Below, piece by piece: positions 1 to 11,350 of a stretch of DNA of 64,000 nucleotides (the first letter of the stretch is position 1; every line of letters starts with the position of its first letter). The notes under the pieces are model-generated. The model had not been told where the DNA came from. It did no database searches and was given only the letters and a program-made list of their open reading frames with translations. The stretch comes from Paraphoma chrysanthemicola (lineage: Eukaryota; Ascomycota; Dothideomycetes; Pleosporales; Phaeosphaeriaceae), in the NCBI GenBank assembly GCA_020744225.1, contig JAGMWG010000026.1:124001-188000 (forward strand), read 5' to 3'. The position numbers and the translations under genes were made by a program.

Positions 1-380
1 TACACAGTCGGTTTCGTAGCCACAGCGATTTTTTTGAAATCAAGGGTCATTTCGACATTGACGTCGAAACTGCGCACGATATGGCCAAGCTGCAGAAGGT
101 AGAGAAGGTTGTGGCTGTTCCAGACTATAGGGACCAGCTGAGTGATGCTGTTGAGGAAGGTGATGGAGGCAGACTGACTGTCTCAAACACGCAACGCGTG
201 AACGTCAACGGAGCGGGTGAAGTGGGACACATGGACGAGAAATTGCAAGAGACCACGAATTCGAAGCATGTCGCGAGCGTGGTCCCCAGCGCAGCTCAGA
301 TCTGCCTCTGGTGTCCATGCGCATGCAAACTTTGGCAACTCGTGCGGTGTTCTTGATGCTATACACAGTTTATAATCCAC
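1..380 (-). other. Partial open frame at the window edge, strand uncertain
   Basis: On the minus strand one frame runs from about 380 off the left edge of the window with a single TGA at 183-185; the part downstream of that stop is hydrophobic and protein-like. The plus strand is also open, from about 81 to 356, in the same codon register and encodes an acidic sequence. The two readings mirror each other, so only one can be real. I favour the minus strand because its codons mostly end in C. No family is recognised. Confidence 0.2.
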
Positions 381-1387
381 TTACACTTCAAAGTCGAAAG
401 ATTGAGAGGGGACATCTATCTGAATTGGCTATCAAGTATCTGCCTCTCGTTTTTCTAGGATGCTCATCTTGATAGTATATATGACATTGAACCCCTGCTG
501 GATGAAGTCGTGACAGAAGAAGGAGTAATGAAACTCAAATGAGTGAAAAATAGGAGCAAAGCACGTGGCCTACTCTCACACCACTCCAAATCGGCCCCCG
601 ACTGATGGGTCCACAAGCCTTTGCTCGAAGAAGTCAAAGGGAGGAAAAGTGCACCAAGTCAAACGAGTGCCACGCTGTACACCAGCACAAAAGCCTTTTT
701 TTGCTCGCCTCTCAACCCCGGCCTCCATCCGATGAGACCGAGCAAGCCCCTCCCAATGGAATAATGACTGGAAAAAGGCCAAGGAAACCCAAACGAGTGA
801 CACGCCGTGCACCGGCACAAACACCAGTCTTCTGATCCTTGAGCTAGCCACGACACTTGCGGAGTTCAGCCGTGCGCCAGTGTCACGCCGCGATCCCGGC
901 ACAATCAGTAATCATTTCATGCGGGAGGTTCTTGATTGGGAGCCCCCGATTCGGCTTCGAGAGGCGTTTTTGAGAGAACCCAATCGATCTTCCGCAGGAT
1001 GCTTGCCACAGAGGGAAAGCGGGATTGACATTGTGTGGCCTTTTAGCATTGTTGCGCACTTGTCAATCAAGATCATCAGGTAGTTGATGGCATTTTCGTT
1101 CCTGGGCGTCGGCTTTTGATAAACATAATACATATCGTTTCGGCATTGTGTCCAAAGGCTTCCGCCATCTTTGATGTGAGACCTGCTTGTCTTTCGAATC
1201 GAGGCCGCCACCATCTCTCTTGCTCACAGCTGCTGACGGCGAGCACGCATGCAAAAGCGATGGGCGGTGAGGGCCGGCAGTGCTGAGACGGCTGGGTACA
1301 TTTTCGGAAGCAACAAGTCTTGTCACCCAAGAATCCTGTGTGCCATCCAGAAGGAGCTAATACGGTCTAGTCCGGAGGCTGACTAGC
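381..1387. other. Gene-poor stretch with an imperfect direct repeat
   Basis: I see no convincing gene here. A motif of about 36 bp built around AAACGAGTG, CACGC and GCACAAA occurs at 659-695 and again, with a few substitutions, at 790-827, about 130 bp apart. A looser third version lies near 870-905. All other open frames are short. Confidence 0.4.
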
Positions 1388-2690
1388 GTGCCAAGCCTCT
1401 ACCATGCACCCACAACAACAGCCCCACAATCGAGCGCGACCACGACGAAACCCGATGCATGCCCATGCCAGAAGCCGGGCGCCTCAATCAACAGATATTG
1501 GACCGCTTCCTCGCGGCTGCGCGACGTCGTGCGTTTGGACGCATTCCTTCAGCATCGACCACGAGGTGCGTGAGTCACCCAGCCTCCGCCTGAAGGCGCA
1601 GGCAATGGACCGCATCGGGGACTACTGGGGCCCGATTTCTGGGACACACGCGACCTTGGCGTACGTCTTCCGCCGACGCCGTCGAAGAATCTGTTCGAGA
1701 CACTGTACAAGGTCGCGGCGCAGAGAACGTCGCTGAAGGTATTCGCCTTCAACGTGGAGGAATCGGCTCTTACTGTGTCGGCCCGCTCAAGAAGCTCAAG
1801 CCACGGCTTCATCTGCAGGCTCAGGCCCGGGCCGGCAAGCCCCAGCTCACCAAGCAACAGCTCTCAGACCACTACGACGCGGTTAACAGCCGCTCGTGTC
1901 CTGAGCCGAGCGTGTCTGAGGTGGCTGGCCGCAGAGGACGACTCGTCCAACCCCGAGCGACACCAGCACCGACAACGAGACGCTGCAAGAAGGTCTGCCG
2001 GAGCAGGGCCAACACTTTCATCCGGACGAGGACGATGCGCGGTGCGCGACGTCGACGGTCGTCGCTCCCGTACTCAACACCACTTTGCGCCCCTTCAGAT
2101 GTGGTGTTGTCTACCCCGTTCTTTCCGCTGGCACCAGCCCCCCTGTAACCAGAAGTCATCCTGTGCTCCTCGTCGGCAGCCTGCAGCGACGGTCGCTTTG
2201 ATCTACATGGTCCTTTGCTCAATCTCTCATGTCGCAGCACCGTGCCCTAGCATCTACGAGCCGGTATAGGTCACGGCGGCGTTGCCGGCTTGCCCGAGAT
2301 GGTCGTCTGGAATGCCTTGGGTGCGGTTGAGCGGCGGCTCCAGCATCGTCACGGCTACACGTTCTTACTAGAGTCAGCGTTGTCGCTCGGGCGTGTGCCG
2401 CCGTACAACTTCGAAGCGCACTTTTCCGGCGCGACCTTGTTGTGGGCCGAGCTGGGTCAAAGGCTTAGAGGTGTGGCGCTCTGGAAACTGTCCATGCTTC
2501 CCCGCGGTCCGTCCCTGGGCATGGATGGCGAATCTGGGCGACGGCGGAAGAGCAGCAGTAGCAGCGGCCCGCTGCGGTTCCTTCAGCAGGGCATGCCCAG
2601 AAATTCGACACTGGGTGCGATGGGCCGAGAATTATTGTCAGAGAAATAGGCCCGACTACTGGCCGACGAGCAGCCACTCAGAGTAGGGCA
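1388..2690 (+). pseudogene. Degraded GC-rich coding region, plus strand
   Basis: Protein-like stretches appear successively in different plus-strand frames: around 1460-1560, 1620-1790, 1780-1990 and 2290-2520. They are separated by frame changes and stops rather than by clear splice sites. The composition is GC-rich and codon-like. This fits an old gene decayed by frameshifts. I do not recognise the product, and chance open frames in GC-rich DNA cannot be excluded. Confidence 0.25.
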
Positions 2691-2931
2691 CTTGTTGCCA
2701 GCTTCATCGTCTCGGAGAGCACCCTAGCATTGCAACGTGAAAGCGAGTTGTTGTTATCCACCATGAAGATTCCATTTAGTCTACCAGCTGCATTCTGTAT
2801 ACCGAAACTCCCGACCAGTGTCTGACAAGAACTCCAACGGCTACCAGGACGCCACTTAACCGAGTCCTAGTCTAAACGCCAGAATATGAAACAGTCCGAG
2901 GATAAGATCCGATGCGCTCGATATCAGGACC

Positions 2932-4167
2932 TTACACACCATGCTCTGGCCCAGCCTCGATCACCTCAAAGTCGGATTCTTCTAGACTGTCCCACTTTGA
3001 GGCCCAATCGATCAGCACCGTTGTGGTTTTCGACTTGCCTTGGCGCATGAATCCTTCTGCCAGAGCCCTCGCGATGTCCCGAAGCACTCTATCTTCGTGC
3101 TCTGGGAATTCTTTCCGGAAGTGATGATACTTCGCTGGCATGTGCCTGTACGGCGGCTCGTGACCTCTCTTCCTCAGCACTAGTCGTGAGATTGTTGTGC
3201 TGTAAAGCTGATCAAGGTCGTACTTCTTCGAGTAATGAGTGCCCAGTGGGTTCGAGATCGATTCCGATCTCCGAACGTTATTGTGTACCCACAGATCAAA
3301 CGGGCATATCCCGATCGTAAGTGATCGCATGTTGGGGACCAACTTTAGCACGATTTGGAGGCACCCGTTGGATTTGCTGTCATACTCGGACGTAAAATTC
3401 GGAAAGCACACGGTCTCGACTAATGTGTTCGCGGCAGGTTCTCCTGGGAACGTGGCAAGAAAGCCTTCGAGCCATCTGATCTCGTTGTCCCATCTGGAAG
3501 GAGTTTCCATCATGAAGACGAATGTCGACATCTTGATCCAAGCCCGACCGAGCTCGTTGCGCAGATAATCATTGATCCGACAGATCGCCGGCATCGCTTC
3601 TGGGCATGAAATTGAGTTATCGTATAGTGCCGATGCAATGGGAAAGGCCTTGACATCGTGTAACCACGATTGGAAGGCCTTGTAGACTGGTGGCGGCGAT
3701 GCATTGGAACCGCGCCTCTTCTGACGGTCACTAAAGTGTCTTGCGACGAAGGCTTCAAAAGCAAACTTCTCGACTTCTGCCGGGACACGTGTTCGCATTG
3801 TGGTGATGAGAGTTGGAGTTGTCAGAAAGGTATCTATGGCCTCTAGATACTGCTTCCGATTGGCTCGCAACGCTTGCAACTGAGGACCAGGCTCGGGGCT
3901 GTCCAGGAGCGTCTGGAACATTTTGAGAGTCTGTACGATGGGATCATTCTCATTCGGTACAGTATCGATGCTGAAAGCAGATCAGTTCACAGGCTATTGC
4001 GTACTGGCGGCGACAGACGCATACCTTCCATCTTGAGCCGTTTCCCAAACCTGGGCTAGCTTGAGATTGAGCTCTGCCCGCTGTACCCGCTTTGCCACAG
4101 CGTCTCCATCTGTCGCAGACTGGCGTTTGATTGACGAAGCTCCGGAAGCTGATTTTCCGGTGACCAT
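2932..4167 (-). CDS. Orphan protein, 393 aa, paralogue of the broken gene at 5.8 kb
   Basis: Two exons: 4025-4167 and 2932-3970. The 54-nt intron has donor GTATGC and acceptor TTTCAG and interrupts a Ser codon in phase 2. The start at 4167 has a good context (ACACAATGG). No signal peptide or membrane segment is visible. The protein has no catalytic motif that I know. It aligns along its length with the broken gene on the opposite strand at 5754-6951, sharing an N-terminal NRKQYLEAI/NKKQHLDEI block, a central CP-x-A-x-P-x-x-CR block and a C-terminal TTVLIDW/TKLFIDW block; the intron position and phase are also the same. Function unknown. The gene looks intact. Confidence 0.7.
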
Positions 4168-5753
4168 TGTGTGTTGCAATGTGGCAGTCAGTCAAGAGCT
4201 AGGTATGGTGATGGTCAAGGTGGCAGGGATAATGTATATGCGAATGGAGACTGGCGATCGAACAAGGGTGTTTGCAAGCGCTCAGCGTGTAGTAGAAGAG
4301 TGCTTGGTCCAATGCCGATGTTGAGTAGGATGGATGGAAGGGGGATCGAGCAACGAAGGTTGTTCAAGTAGTTCTTGTTGTGAGCTTGAGTCTGAGGTTT
4401 TGCATCCACTTGGGCGGCATTTTTAATGAGGTTCGCACTTCGTCCTGGGCGTATGCTACGACTGGTATCTTTACTCGGACTGACTTGTCTTGTCACACAA
4501 CATCGCAGACTGGGCTCATTCTTTTCGGCCGGGCAGTGCGTTAGTCGCCACCTGCATGCTTCCGGAGTACTGCATACGACAAGCCGCCCGCGGTACGGGA
4601 GAGTGCTTCCTGCCAGTCGTGATTCTAGCGGTGTGGAAATGATTCGCAAGTACAGGCCTACCGGCATGTTGCCTTAGTCTCTGCTGAGCGGGCGACTGCG
4701 ATGACTCTGCACCGTGCCGGCTGTACCTAGAAGAGTGGGTCGCAATCCGCCCACAAACAACAGCAAAGCATGGCATTCTTGGAAGTGTTTCGGAGGCTTG
4801 TGGATGGGGGCGCAGCTGCAGTCCGTTCAATAGCGAACGGAAAGCAATCTTGTTACCTACGAGGGAGGACGACAGGGGTATCTCCCCAAACATTGTATTC
4901 ACCCCATGAGTCGTCTTTTTCGATATGTTGCCCGTGAAATACTGTTACTCTACAGCTTCTCGATGGTCTTGCTCGCGAAAGCGCCTTTTCTGCGTCAACG
5001 TATAGCGCGTTGAATAGAGAAGACAAAGTTGTGTGTTGCACACAAGGAATAGCATCCTTGAGCAGGTCCTTTGCTGACAAAGCAATCACGAGAAACGACA
5101 GAGAGAGCTCTCGGTGATGTGTAGAGGACCCATGTATTTCCCCTCCCATGTAGGTACCAGGCAGTATATTGCGACCGTAAAGTTGAGGTTACTCAGTCGG
5201 TGGGCGACCGGAAGACCACCAACCGACGCTGGTCACGCACAAGGCATCATCAATCAAGCCCGTAGTGCTGGGCTCCATCGGAATCCCATCGTCGCCTTGT
5301 TTGCTTCGTTTTGGTGGTTTCGCTTGCGGGTGCCAAGACTGCGAGTGCGGGGGATCAAGCCACAGTAGCTCAACCAATCAATTCGCGTGGTTTAACCTGG
5401 CAGACAAGGACTTGGAGAGATATGCCAACCACCATGCGCCGGCCGACGTACTCCATGAGCAGGTTGGAGACGTGGAGTGCTGTTGAGATTACATAACCAC
5501 GTTGCGTCTATTGAGACGGGGTAATGTGCCCACACTTTGGGATTGTATACAAGCACCCGAGCCTGCGCGACCACATCGCTGGATGGCCATTTGCGCCGCG
5601 TCATGCACATGCATGGTCTCGCTCTGTGCTGCCGGGAGTTGGTCATGGTCTGTTATTCATTTAAAGTGCACACGCAGCACATAGAACTGGAATGAAACGT
5701 ACATGTCCTCAATCTTCTTTACCAATTGACATCCTCCCCTCCTACATCACCCC
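4168..5753. other. Spacer between the divergent paralogues, with one possible minus-strand exon
   Basis: This stretch separates the two divergent paralogues and must contain both promoters. One minus-strand open frame at 4853-5149 encodes 98 residues of protein-like sequence and ends at AG followed by GTAACA, a possible donor. No partner exon is clear, so I do not call it a gene. Nothing else is recognisable. Confidence 0.3.
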
Positions 5754-6951
5754 ACCATATTGGCGTGCGCGAAGGCAAAACTTGCCTCCAAGCGGCGTGC
5801 GTCGACCCCACCGACAGCGTCGCCTCAGAAGAAGCTGCGTCAGTCCGTAGCGGCGGGCTCTGCTGATGACTTGCGAAGTGATGAGAGGTAAAGATCCCAG
5901 ATGCGATTGGGCTTTGGCGATGCGCTTACGGCTTTCCAGCACCCGCACAATGATTCCAGATGAAAGCAGTGGTCTCGTCCAGGCACTCCTCGTCTTTCAA
6001 AGCCGATTGCTTGCTGAGGATCCCGTTCGTCGGCTCCAGATGCTCTGGACCAACAAAAAACAGCACCTTGACGAGATTAACCGTGCCCTCAAGCCAGGCG
6101 ATGTGGTCACTCGGATCCAGGAGCGGCCCCTACCAACAGAAGTGCAAATGATGGTATCCAACTCCAATCTTGACAACCACTTCTGGGAGAAGAGCCTGAA
6201 AGGAGGCCAAAGCCCAGACTGGCTACGCAAAGGTTCCTGGATTCAGAAGTGGCTGCAAGATCCGCTTTGTGTGGCACTGCTGTCGTGCGTCTTCGATATG
6301 TGCACGAAGTGTCCAGCGATCCTGCCTGACGTATGCCGCTCGGAGGAGCACATTAGACTTCAAGTTGGCCGACTTCGGATTGAGAGGACGAAGTTTGTTT
6401 TCGTTGGGCACAACTACGCCATCAATTCTGAGGAGATTGGGTGGTTCCGTGCATTCTTATCGGACTTTGCAGACTCAGCGCCAGCTTTCGACCGCGTCCG
6501 CTCGACCTTCTTCTCGTATTAGTCACGGTTAACGTTTTATGGGGAGAGTCTACGAAATATACGAGAATGCACCCAACTCAACACCATTAAGCTTGGAAAT
6601 CACCCGGACGACATCGACAATCTCGTTCGTTGGGAGACCTCAAACGAGAAAACTGAATTTGGAGACTTCCAGTTGCATATGATTCAGAAGGTCGCAGAAC
6701 GATGCGGTCTCATACAGTTGTGTGAGCTTCGATTCAGTAAGCTTGTTCTTGTCCATGGAATCTGGGAATTTGGTCGCCGGAACGCAAGAGAAGCGCGCGC
6801 ATGCTACGATAATTCCTGGTTGAAGGACGTGGGCACAGTTGTGAGAGGAAACCTGACGGGCTTCAAGCACCACAAGACGACCAAATTATTCATTGATTGG
6901 GGAAGCTCTGGAGACGAATTGATTACCGAAGAGAACGCCGCAAAACCATAG
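5754..6951 (+). pseudogene. Broken paralogue of the orphan gene at 2932-4167
   Basis: Exon 1 runs to 5887, the intron is 5888-5939 (GTAAAG...TTCCAG, 52 nt), and exon 2 is 5940-6951. The intron cuts a Ser codon in phase 2, exactly as in the paralogue. The frame is open from exon 1 to 6951 except for one TAG at 6520-6522. The residues after the stop still align with the paralogue (a SLRNIRECTQL-like block, then FSKLVL and KLFIDW), so the stop lies inside the old coding sequence. No in-frame ATG exists upstream: the expected start reads CACCATATTG at 5754-5763. Both lesions could be single transitions (ATG to ATA, CAG to TAG), as RIP makes. An alternative exon structure avoiding the TAG is possible, but I found no good one. 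Confidence 0.65.
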
Positions 6952-7400
6952 AATCGGTCAAAGCCACCTGTTCGTGCTGTTCATCCATATAATGTGAGGA
7001 CAAGGCTTTTGCGACGGCCAGACTATTACATCATCCTGAACAAAGTCTCGCTGTATGACAATTGCCGTGATCGTATGTACATTCTTTTCAACGTATGTAG
7101 ATATCTGAATTTACCTAATTGGATCAATAGCCCCAAGCTCCATCAATCTTATTGTCAGGCACGGAACACGCTAGCCGCCCGGCATATGTTCATAGACACC
7201 TACGCAGGTAGAGCATATGGGGGCCTCAAGAGCATCATAATGTTATTCTTCATTACCCAAGTGTCGAGTCACGGATTCAATCCGAGACAGGGCGGTTGTT
7301 CAGCAAATGGGAAGGTTGTCGCAAGCAGCGAACGGCGCCATCAGACATTCAAAGCTACGCAATGAATACTCCTACCAGCAGGCTCACAACGTGCTGTACT
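6952..7400. other. No gene recognised
   Basis: A 123-codon open frame lies at 6994-7365 on the plus strand, but its sequence has no family resemblance and sits in DNA grading into the AT-rich block. I see nothing else here. Confidence 0.4.
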
Positions 7401-8201
7401 CAAAGTAGTGCTTGGAAAATAGCGAGCGCAGCGCTATTTACAAAACAAGTAAACTTAGTTTAGAGAAAAGAGTCTACTAGTAGCTAGCATAGAGTGTACG
7501 TCTCTAATGAAGTATAATAAGAGCCTAAAGATAAGCTTTAAGAGTAAGCTGCATTATGTCTAGAGGTAAATTTTAATTAAAGCTAAGAGCTATTATACTA
7601 TTACATAGTAAGATACGCTTATTTTCTTGTATAGTAGTAGATTTCTAATTTTCTTAACGTACGTAAGTAGATTATATAACTATTTAGTCTTTATAGAGAC
7701 GCTCTTAGAATTATAAGAAGATACTAATATAATAGAGAAAAAAAAAGAAAACTTAGAAAAAGAATAAGATAAATACTTAACAGTTAATATAAAAAGATCT
7801 TCTTAATCTTATTACTTACTTCTATATACTATAAATAGTAAAATAAGTTCTAAACTATTTATTAATAATATAAATAGTAATATCTTAGAAGTTTAATACT
7901 TACTTTATAGTAAGTGTAAAGAAAGCTAATAATACTAACTATTATAAAGTACTATAAGAAGTAAAGTAGTAAATAGATACTCTTTTTTTTCTAAGATAAG
8001 TAGTTAAATAACTTACGTAATATAAGAAATATAATAAAGTTTATATAATATAATAAATTACGCTAGATTAGAGCTTTAAAAGAAGCTATAAATTACTAAA
8101 TTTAGACTAGTATTTACTAAGATATTATAATCTAAAGTTATAAGAACTTAACTTAAAAAAGAAAAAGCTAGTAGTAACTATTTACTTACTTAAAGTAAGT
8201 A

Positions 8202-8275
8202 ACGTGTTTCCCACCCGAGCGGGCACCCCAAGCGAGTCGGCAGCTCTTCCCCACCAACACGCCTGCGCAACAACG
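8202..8275. repeat. Left terminal inverted repeat of the pogo-type element
   Basis: This 74-bp sequence beginning ACGTGTTTCCCACC matches the reverse complement of 9972-10045 except for five sites. All five are C here and T in the other copy, with the changed C followed by A, C or G. Confidence 0.9.
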
Positions 8276-8320
8276 CTGCGCAACACTACATAGATAATTT
8301 ATACTTTACGCGATAGTATA

Positions 8321-9964
8321 TTATACCTCAGATTCTTCGCTATCATCTAGGTCCTCTATTTCTACCTTGCAAGTGCAGGAATTGTGCCCAGTTTCGCCGC
8401 AACGCCCGCAGTGCCTCTCAGCGCGCACCCTCTTCGCAGGCGTTTCGCTATCCTTACGACTACCACTCTCCTTCTCAGTAATTAGGTCTAATACCTCGCC
8501 AACTATTAAGGTCTCCTCTACTCGTATATACCGTCTTTTACAGCCCTTACGCTTTGTAAGCTCTTCAATTGCGCTTCGCATGCGCGCCTGTTCCTCCTGC
8601 AGCAACACCATATTATGCGCTATTTGTTGCGCGCCTTTACTTAGCTGTCGTACCTGCTCGTCAAGGGAGCTTGCTGAGGAACCTAGGCGCCTTTGCATCC
8701 TCTGTCAAATAAGCGTAGTCTGAGCCTCTAGCTCTTTGGCGTTGCGCGGTGTCCTCGCCTCCCACGCAGCGTCATCACGCCGCAGTGGAGTTAGCGTGCG
8801 CAACCTCACATCAAGCTTCGATAACACCGTCTCTGGATTAAATGGAACTAATCCAGCGCCTCAGAACCCTGCACGAGCGTTCTCTGCTGTAAATGTAAGG
8901 TCGTAGGCAGCTTTAAAAGCTGGTAGGAAGGTTTCTTTACTAATATAGTAGATGTAGTTGCGCGCCAAGGCTGAGATGCCGTCGCCGTAGCTGCGCTTCA
9001 ACGGCGAGAAGCAGGCGACGTCAAGAGGCTGCAGTAGATGCGATGAGTGAGGAGGCATACAGAGGGCAATTATCTTGTTCTCCTTGCAGTACTCTTGGAA
9101 CTCAAGTGAGCAGTGGCTCTCGTGGCCGTCGATAATCAGCAATCTCCACGCTCCAACTAGCTTCGCATGCGCATCGAAGTGTTTAAGCCAGGCAAGCGCT
9201 AGATCGTTGCTCGTCCAGCCATTTGGGCTTACTTGAATGATCCAGTCGCGTGGTATACCCAGCTCAAACCAGGTAGAGATAAGAACCTTGCCAGCAAAGA
9301 TGATGAAGGGTGGGATACGCTTCCCCGTCGCACCGACAGCTTGTACTAGGGTAACCCACTCGCGATCGCCAGGCTGTAGTTTCTTCGCTTTACCAGGCTT
9401 ATCTGAGCCTGTTACCACGAGCTGAGACGTAATCTTGCCTATTAGGAAGCCAGTCTTATCAAAGTTCTAGGTATCCTCATCTTGGATACCATACTTCGCC
9501 TTCATCGATTGAATAAGCTCGAACCAGGGCCGGATAAGCGCTGAGTCCTCGCAGGCAGCTCGCTGGCGATTATACGGACGGCTCCAGCGCTTCTTAAGCT
9601 CAGGTGTTCGCTTAATGAAGTTGTCAACCCAGTGCTTGCCAATAGGCTTCTCACCCCGCTCTCTCAGCAGTCTATCAGCTATATCTCGTACAAGAGCCTT
9701 TTTTAGCAGTACTTCACGTAGACTAGCGTCAAGTATACTATGTAGAATCACCTCCTCTTCTAGCTTTGTAAGGCGCTTCGAGTTCACTTCGCAATCGCTT
9801 CAGGCGCGTCGTCCAGCGCGTCGCGCTTAGATAGTCGTTCAAGAGACGTTGTAGATCTCTGCAGCGCGTTTCTCACTCTGTATACGCTTTAATTTAATAT
9901 CAGAGATAGCAAGGTATATATCTCCTTTATTATAGAGCTTTTAGGCGTTGCGTTATTAAGACAT
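8321..9964 (-). pseudogene. Fot1/pogo transposase (DDE superfamily) with nine in-frame stops
   Basis: One uninterrupted frame of 548 codons starts at the ATG at 9962-9964 and ends at TAA 8321-8323, with no frameshift. It carries stops at codons 3, 4, 8, 42, 46, 55, 166, 368 and 420. Every one is explained by a single transition from CAA, CGA or TGG. Order of parts: N-terminal pogo-type helix-turn-helix (about codons 10-60), CENP-B-like DNA-binding region (60-160), and the DDE catalytic core. The core has FDKTG (Asp 169), LLIIDGHESH (Asp 279) and LQPLD (Asp 315), giving the DD35D spacing typical of the group. A CCHC zinc knuckle (C-x2-C-x4-H-x4-C) starts near codon 519. The active-site residues survive, so the loss came from nonsense changes only. 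Confidence 0.9.
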
Positions 9965-9971
9965 TACGCGT

Positions 9972-10045
9972 CGTTGTTGCGCAGGCGTGTTAGTGGGGAA
10001 GAGCTGCCAACTCGCTTAGGGTGCCCGCTCAGGTGGAAAACACGT
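9972..10045. repeat. Right terminal inverted repeat of the pogo-type element
   Basis: Inverted partner of 8202-8275, ending next to the TA target duplication at 10046-10047. The transposase start codon lies 8 bp inside this repeat. This copy carries the T state at all five sites that differ between the repeats. Confidence 0.9.
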
Positions 10046-11106
10046 TATACTAGTAGTATATAAGTATAATTTAAGTTAAAAACTCTAAAATAGAGTTAAT
10101 TATTTCTAAAATAGAAATAATTACTTCTTTTTCTAGATAAACTAGCTTAATAAGCTAGAATTATAATCTAGTAAATAAAATTCTCTTAGGTAGAGCTAGA
10201 CTTATAACCTATTAGAAAGTAAAAGTTAGTAGTAATATACTAGTTAAAAGAGAATGTAAAGAGTATATTACCTAATAGGTAATAAAAGTAAAGGTAGGTA
10301 TAATATTTAATAGAGGTAGTAGATAGTATTTCGTGTTCTAGGTATAGATAAAAGAGAGAGATCTCTCTTTACTATATACTTTAGGTTCTAATCTTAGTAA
10401 GCTATACTGTAGTATTAAAATAATTCTAAAAACTATTACTTTCTATTTTAATAGAAATAAGATTTAAAACTCTTATAGAGAATATATTTTAGTCTAATTT
10501 TAGACTAGTAATTAATACTAAATTCTACTTATACTAAAATCTACAAGATCTTAAAGAATATAAGATAACTCTTCTAAGCTACTAGTAATTTTAGATAGTT
10601 TATAAAGAATTTAAGTAATAAATCTTTATATATATAATAGTATTACCTTATTTATAATTTCTTTATTTACTACTTATTTCTTATATTATAATCTACTTCT
10701 ATAGAGTAGTATAGCTATATTATTATTCTAATAGATCTTTATAATCTTTAGATTATACTTATATAGTATGAAATTAAAAAAAGCTATTATAGTATATAAA
10801 ATCTTAGAGAGAGTTTTTAATTTTAGATTAATATTACTAATCTTTTCTAAGAAGTTATTCTTAATTACTATTAACTACTATTCTTTTAATTATCTATATA
10901 GTATATTAGATAGATTCTATAATATTCTATAGAATAGACGTAGAGACTATTTCTTCTAGTGCTATAAGATTACTTATATACATTATTACTATTTACTACA
11001 GTAAATACTATTTTAAAAAATGAAATAAATCTTATTATCTTACTATAATGTATATTATAAGTATATTTTTATTTAAAAATATATTCTTATATATTTAGAT
11101 ACTAGA

Positions 11107-11350
11107 AATAATAAGAAATAATAAGAAATAATAAGCCCTAATAAGAAATAATAAGAAATAATAAGAAATAATAAGAAATAATAAGAAATAATAAGAAATA
11201 ATAAGAAATAATAAGAAATAATAAGAAATAATAAGAAATAATAAGAAATAATAAGAAATAATAAGAAATAATAAGAAATAATAAGAAATAATAAGAAATA
11301 ATAAGAAATAATAAGAAATAACAAGAAATAATAAGAAATAATAAGAATAA
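11107..11350. repeat. 10-bp minisatellite, about 24 units
   Basis: The unit ATAAGAAATA is repeated head to tail about 24 times. Only two units are clearly altered: one reads ATAAGCCCTA near 11131 and one ACAAGAAATA near 11321. The minus strand of the array is an open frame of a Leu/Ile/Tyr/Phe-rich repeat, which is a by-product of the array and not a gene. It lies inside the RIP block. Confidence 0.9.

Larger units (their letters stand above)
8202..10045 (-). mobile_element. Fot1/pogo-type DNA transposon, inactive
   Basis: A 1844-bp element is bounded by 74-bp inverted repeats (8202-8275 and 9972-10045) and flanked by the dinucleotide TA at 8200-8201 and 10046-10047, the target duplication typical of the Tc1/mariner/pogo superfamily. 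It holds one transposase frame on the minus strand, starting just inside the right repeat. Its GC content is far higher than that of the surrounding RIP block, so it inserted after most of that block had decayed. It has itself been mutated: the transposase carries nine stops and the two inverted repeats differ at five sites, all C in the left copy and T in the right. Confidence 0.9.

Noticed and set aside
11073..11324. 83-residue Leu/Ile/Tyr/Phe-rich protein on the minus strand
   Set aside because: It is the translation of the 10-bp minisatellite and has no other support.
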